A DNA stretch of 61,039 bases from Prevotellaceae bacterium UBA1710 (GTDB lineage Bacteria; Bacteroidota; Bacteroidia; Bacteroidales; Bacteroidaceae). The DNA is taken from positions 1 to 61,039 of the forward strand of contig DCJC01000046.1 of NCBI GenBank assembly GCA_002317355.1, given 5' to 3'. This document shows, piece by piece, positions 59,646-61,039 of this stretch. Every line of letters begins with the position of its first letter. Position 1 is the stretch's first letter. The notes under the pieces are model-generated. The model saw only the letters and a program-made list of their open reading frames with translations. It had not been told where the DNA came from and did not search any database. Both the position numbers and the translations under genes were made by a program.

Positions 59646-61039
59646 CTACTTCTCTTGCATCATCTTTACCAACTCTTCCAAAGAATTGAGGTTACGAGCA
59701 TCCACATCAATGTCGAGGACATTGCCTTGCTTATCCACAATCTTGTATGTTGGGAATGCCGTCACCTTAAGGTAGCGCTCAATAGCCTTCTGCTGATCAC
59801 TTGGCAGATTGAAGTGGGCCACGTTAGGTCCTGTCACGTTGTATTCCTTTATCACATTCTCCCATGAATCCATAGGGCTGCTGTTTGCCAGATACACGAA
59901 CTGCATATCATACTTTGCCAGTCGCGCATATTCCTCCTCAGAGTGAGATAGAGCCTCCTTGCAAGGACTGCACCATGTCCCCCAAACATCTATCAAGACG
60001 ATTTTCCCCTTGAATGGTTCGAGCAGTTTCTTCAGTATTTCCTCGCCCTCCGTCATACCTTGCACATCCTTGCCGGTGTTCAGTATGAGCTTGTCAAACT
60101 GACGGTTAGCGAGAGCCTGATAGTATTCGTTCTTCTTCTCGATGCCTGCAACTATATCAGGATTGTCAATCCACACTTTGAGACTGTCCATAATATTGAC
60201 AGCCAATGGTTTGCGGTTGCGGTCTAATTCATCGTATGCCAGCTTTGCCATCCATACACTCTTGATGAACTTGTCTGCGCCGATAGAGTCGAGAGCATTC
60301 AACTGATTCTGCCACCTTGGCAACAGAAGGTTGTTGTTTGCCACGTCCATTGCATGAGGAGAGTTGAAGATTCGCTCCACCTGCTCGATGACATCTTTAT
60401 TTGCAGCATTGAATTCGTTTGCCTTCTGCTGCTTTTTCTCAACCTCAGGAGTATCATTTATCTCTTTAACAATCTTGTCCATACGTACTTTGTATTCTTT
60501 CAGCATATCCCGTTCTTTTTGGTCTGCCGTAATCTCATCGATGTGGTCAAACATGTTGAACGAGTATGAGTTCCGGACATTGCGCGTTGCGTCGCCAAGA
60601 TAGTCGCGCCAGAATTGTCTCACATCCCTATAAAGAGTGTATGGCTTTGGCAACTTCAGCCAGAAATTCTCGTAAGCATACTTTTGCGCATTCTCAGGGA
60701 AGTGGAAATCTTTCGCACGGAAACGTGCCTGTCCGAAATAACCAGCCTGCTGCCATGTAGTGCTTCCCTTGCGGTATAGGTTGAAGCGCGTGGAGAGAGT
60801 AGGATGCTGTTGGCATAGTTCATCAACTTGTGCGTGCTGCGTCTTTATAAGACTATCTACCGAAGCTATGTATTTGTCGAAGTCGCCATCACCTTTCTCC
60901 ATGCGTATGCTCTTCCAGTCGAGAGGGTGACGGAACAGTTCGTTCTGCAGACGAACATCTTCACCCATCCACATGCGTCTTCCTTCCTTGAAGTCATAGA
61001 ACAGAAAATAAGTCTTTCCTGGCTCAAGCATAGTGCGCA
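59646..61039 (-). CDS. TlpA-like thioredoxin-domain protein, N-terminus outside the window
   Basis: The C-terminal ~140 residues form a TlpA/AhpC-type thioredoxin fold with an intact WGTWCSPCK active site (GKIVLIDVWGTWCSPCKEAL) and the cis-Pro region AFPTYKIVDKQG. The N-terminal part visible here is helical and charged, as in DUF4369/DUF5106-type periplasmic thiol-disulfide proteins. Such proteins reduce or relay disulfides in the periplasm. The frame stays open to the window edge, so the true start and signal peptide are not seen. Unlike the relative at 4603-5793, both active-site Cys are kept. Confidence 0.88.
   Translation of the reverse strand, partial: RTMLEPGKTYFLFYDFKEGRRMWMGEDVRLQNELFRHPLDWKSIRMEKGDGDFDKYIASVDSLIKTQHAQVDELCQQHPTLSTRFNLYRKGSTTWQQAGYFGQARFRAKDFHFPENAQKYAYENFWLKLPKPYTLYRDVRQFWRDYLGDATRNVRNSYSFNMFDHIDEITADQKERDMLKEYKVRMDKIVKEINDTPEVEKKQQKANEFNAANKDVIEQVERIFNSPHAMDVANNNLLLPRWQNQLNALDSIGADKFIKSVWMAKLAYDELDRNRKPLAVNIMDSLKVWIDNPDIVAGIEKKNEYYQALANRQFDKLILNTGKDVQGMTEGEEILKKLLEPFKGKIVLIDVWGTWCSPCKEALSHSEEEYARLAKYDMQFVYLANSSPMDSWENVIKEYNVTGPNVAHFNLPSDQQKAIERYLKVTAFPTYKIVDKQGNVLDIDVDARNLNSLEELVKMMQEK

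Noticed and set aside
1..61039. tRNA or rRNA genes
   Set aside because: No cloverleaf with a TTCRANYC-type T loop and CCA-like end, and no rRNA sequence, was recognised in the gaps.

Overview
The window looks like chromosomal DNA from a Bacteroidales bacterium, most likely Prevotellaceae (Prevotella/Segatella type). The signs are SusC/SusD outer-membrane pairs, BspA-like leucine-rich repeats, lipoproteins with short lipoboxes, a PorE-like type IX secretion lipoprotein, and several promoters of the Bacteroidetes form TTTG-N19/20-TAnnTTTG. No rRNA or tRNA gene, CRISPR array, integrase or transposase was seen.

Layout. 0-6 kb (+): a small unknown gene, a candidate small RNA on the opposite strand, a palindrome-rich stretch next to the broken 3' end of a thioredoxin-like gene, an unknown lipoprotein, an ECF sigma/membrane-protein pair with a secreted neighbour, and a DUF4369/thioredoxin-like protein with a CxxS active site. 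A 263-bp MITE-like palindrome follows. 6.1-13.7 kb (-): a complete seven-gene trp operon in the order D-C-F-A-B-E-G, preceded by a 17-residue leader peptide with three consecutive Trp codons that starts 4 nt after the -7 box. 13.7-24.8 kb (+): an ABC-F ATPase with a 250-nt leader, an M13 metallopeptidase, MetA (predicted acetyl-CoA type), a U32/RlhA-like protein, a zinc-ribbon membrane lipoprotein, a C11 (clostripain-like) lipoprotein and the AzlC/AzlD exporter. 24.8-61 kb (-): an RsmF-like rRNA methyltransferase, PorE, a TPR protein and a membrane protein, a GNAT acetyltransferase, a BspA-like protein and a large MG2-like surface protein. Then comes a probable seven-gene operon of two SusC/SusD pairs interleaved with three fasciclin-domain lipoproteins, a large secreted protein, a rhamnogalacturonan acetylesterase operon, and a TlpA-like thioredoxin cut by the right edge.

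The least expected signal is a population of short repeats. GC-rich elements occur as inverted pairs that fill the space from one stop codon to the next start in at least four co-directional junctions (trpD-trpC, trpA-trpB, trpB-trpE, metA-U32). The end of each pair puts a G-rich, Shine-Dalgarno-like tract before the downstream start. Single copies of one family sit inside coding regions without breaking them: ABC-F once, U32 twice, the RsmF-like gene once, in both orientations and different frames. Other repeats (AT-rich inverted words, an 18-bp-arm palindrome present twice, CCATCACC-type words) fill most remaining gaps and some coding sequence. The pattern resembles REPIN and Rickettsia palindromic elements, but no mobilising enzyme is in the window.

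All functional calls are read from sequence by eye; no database search was run.
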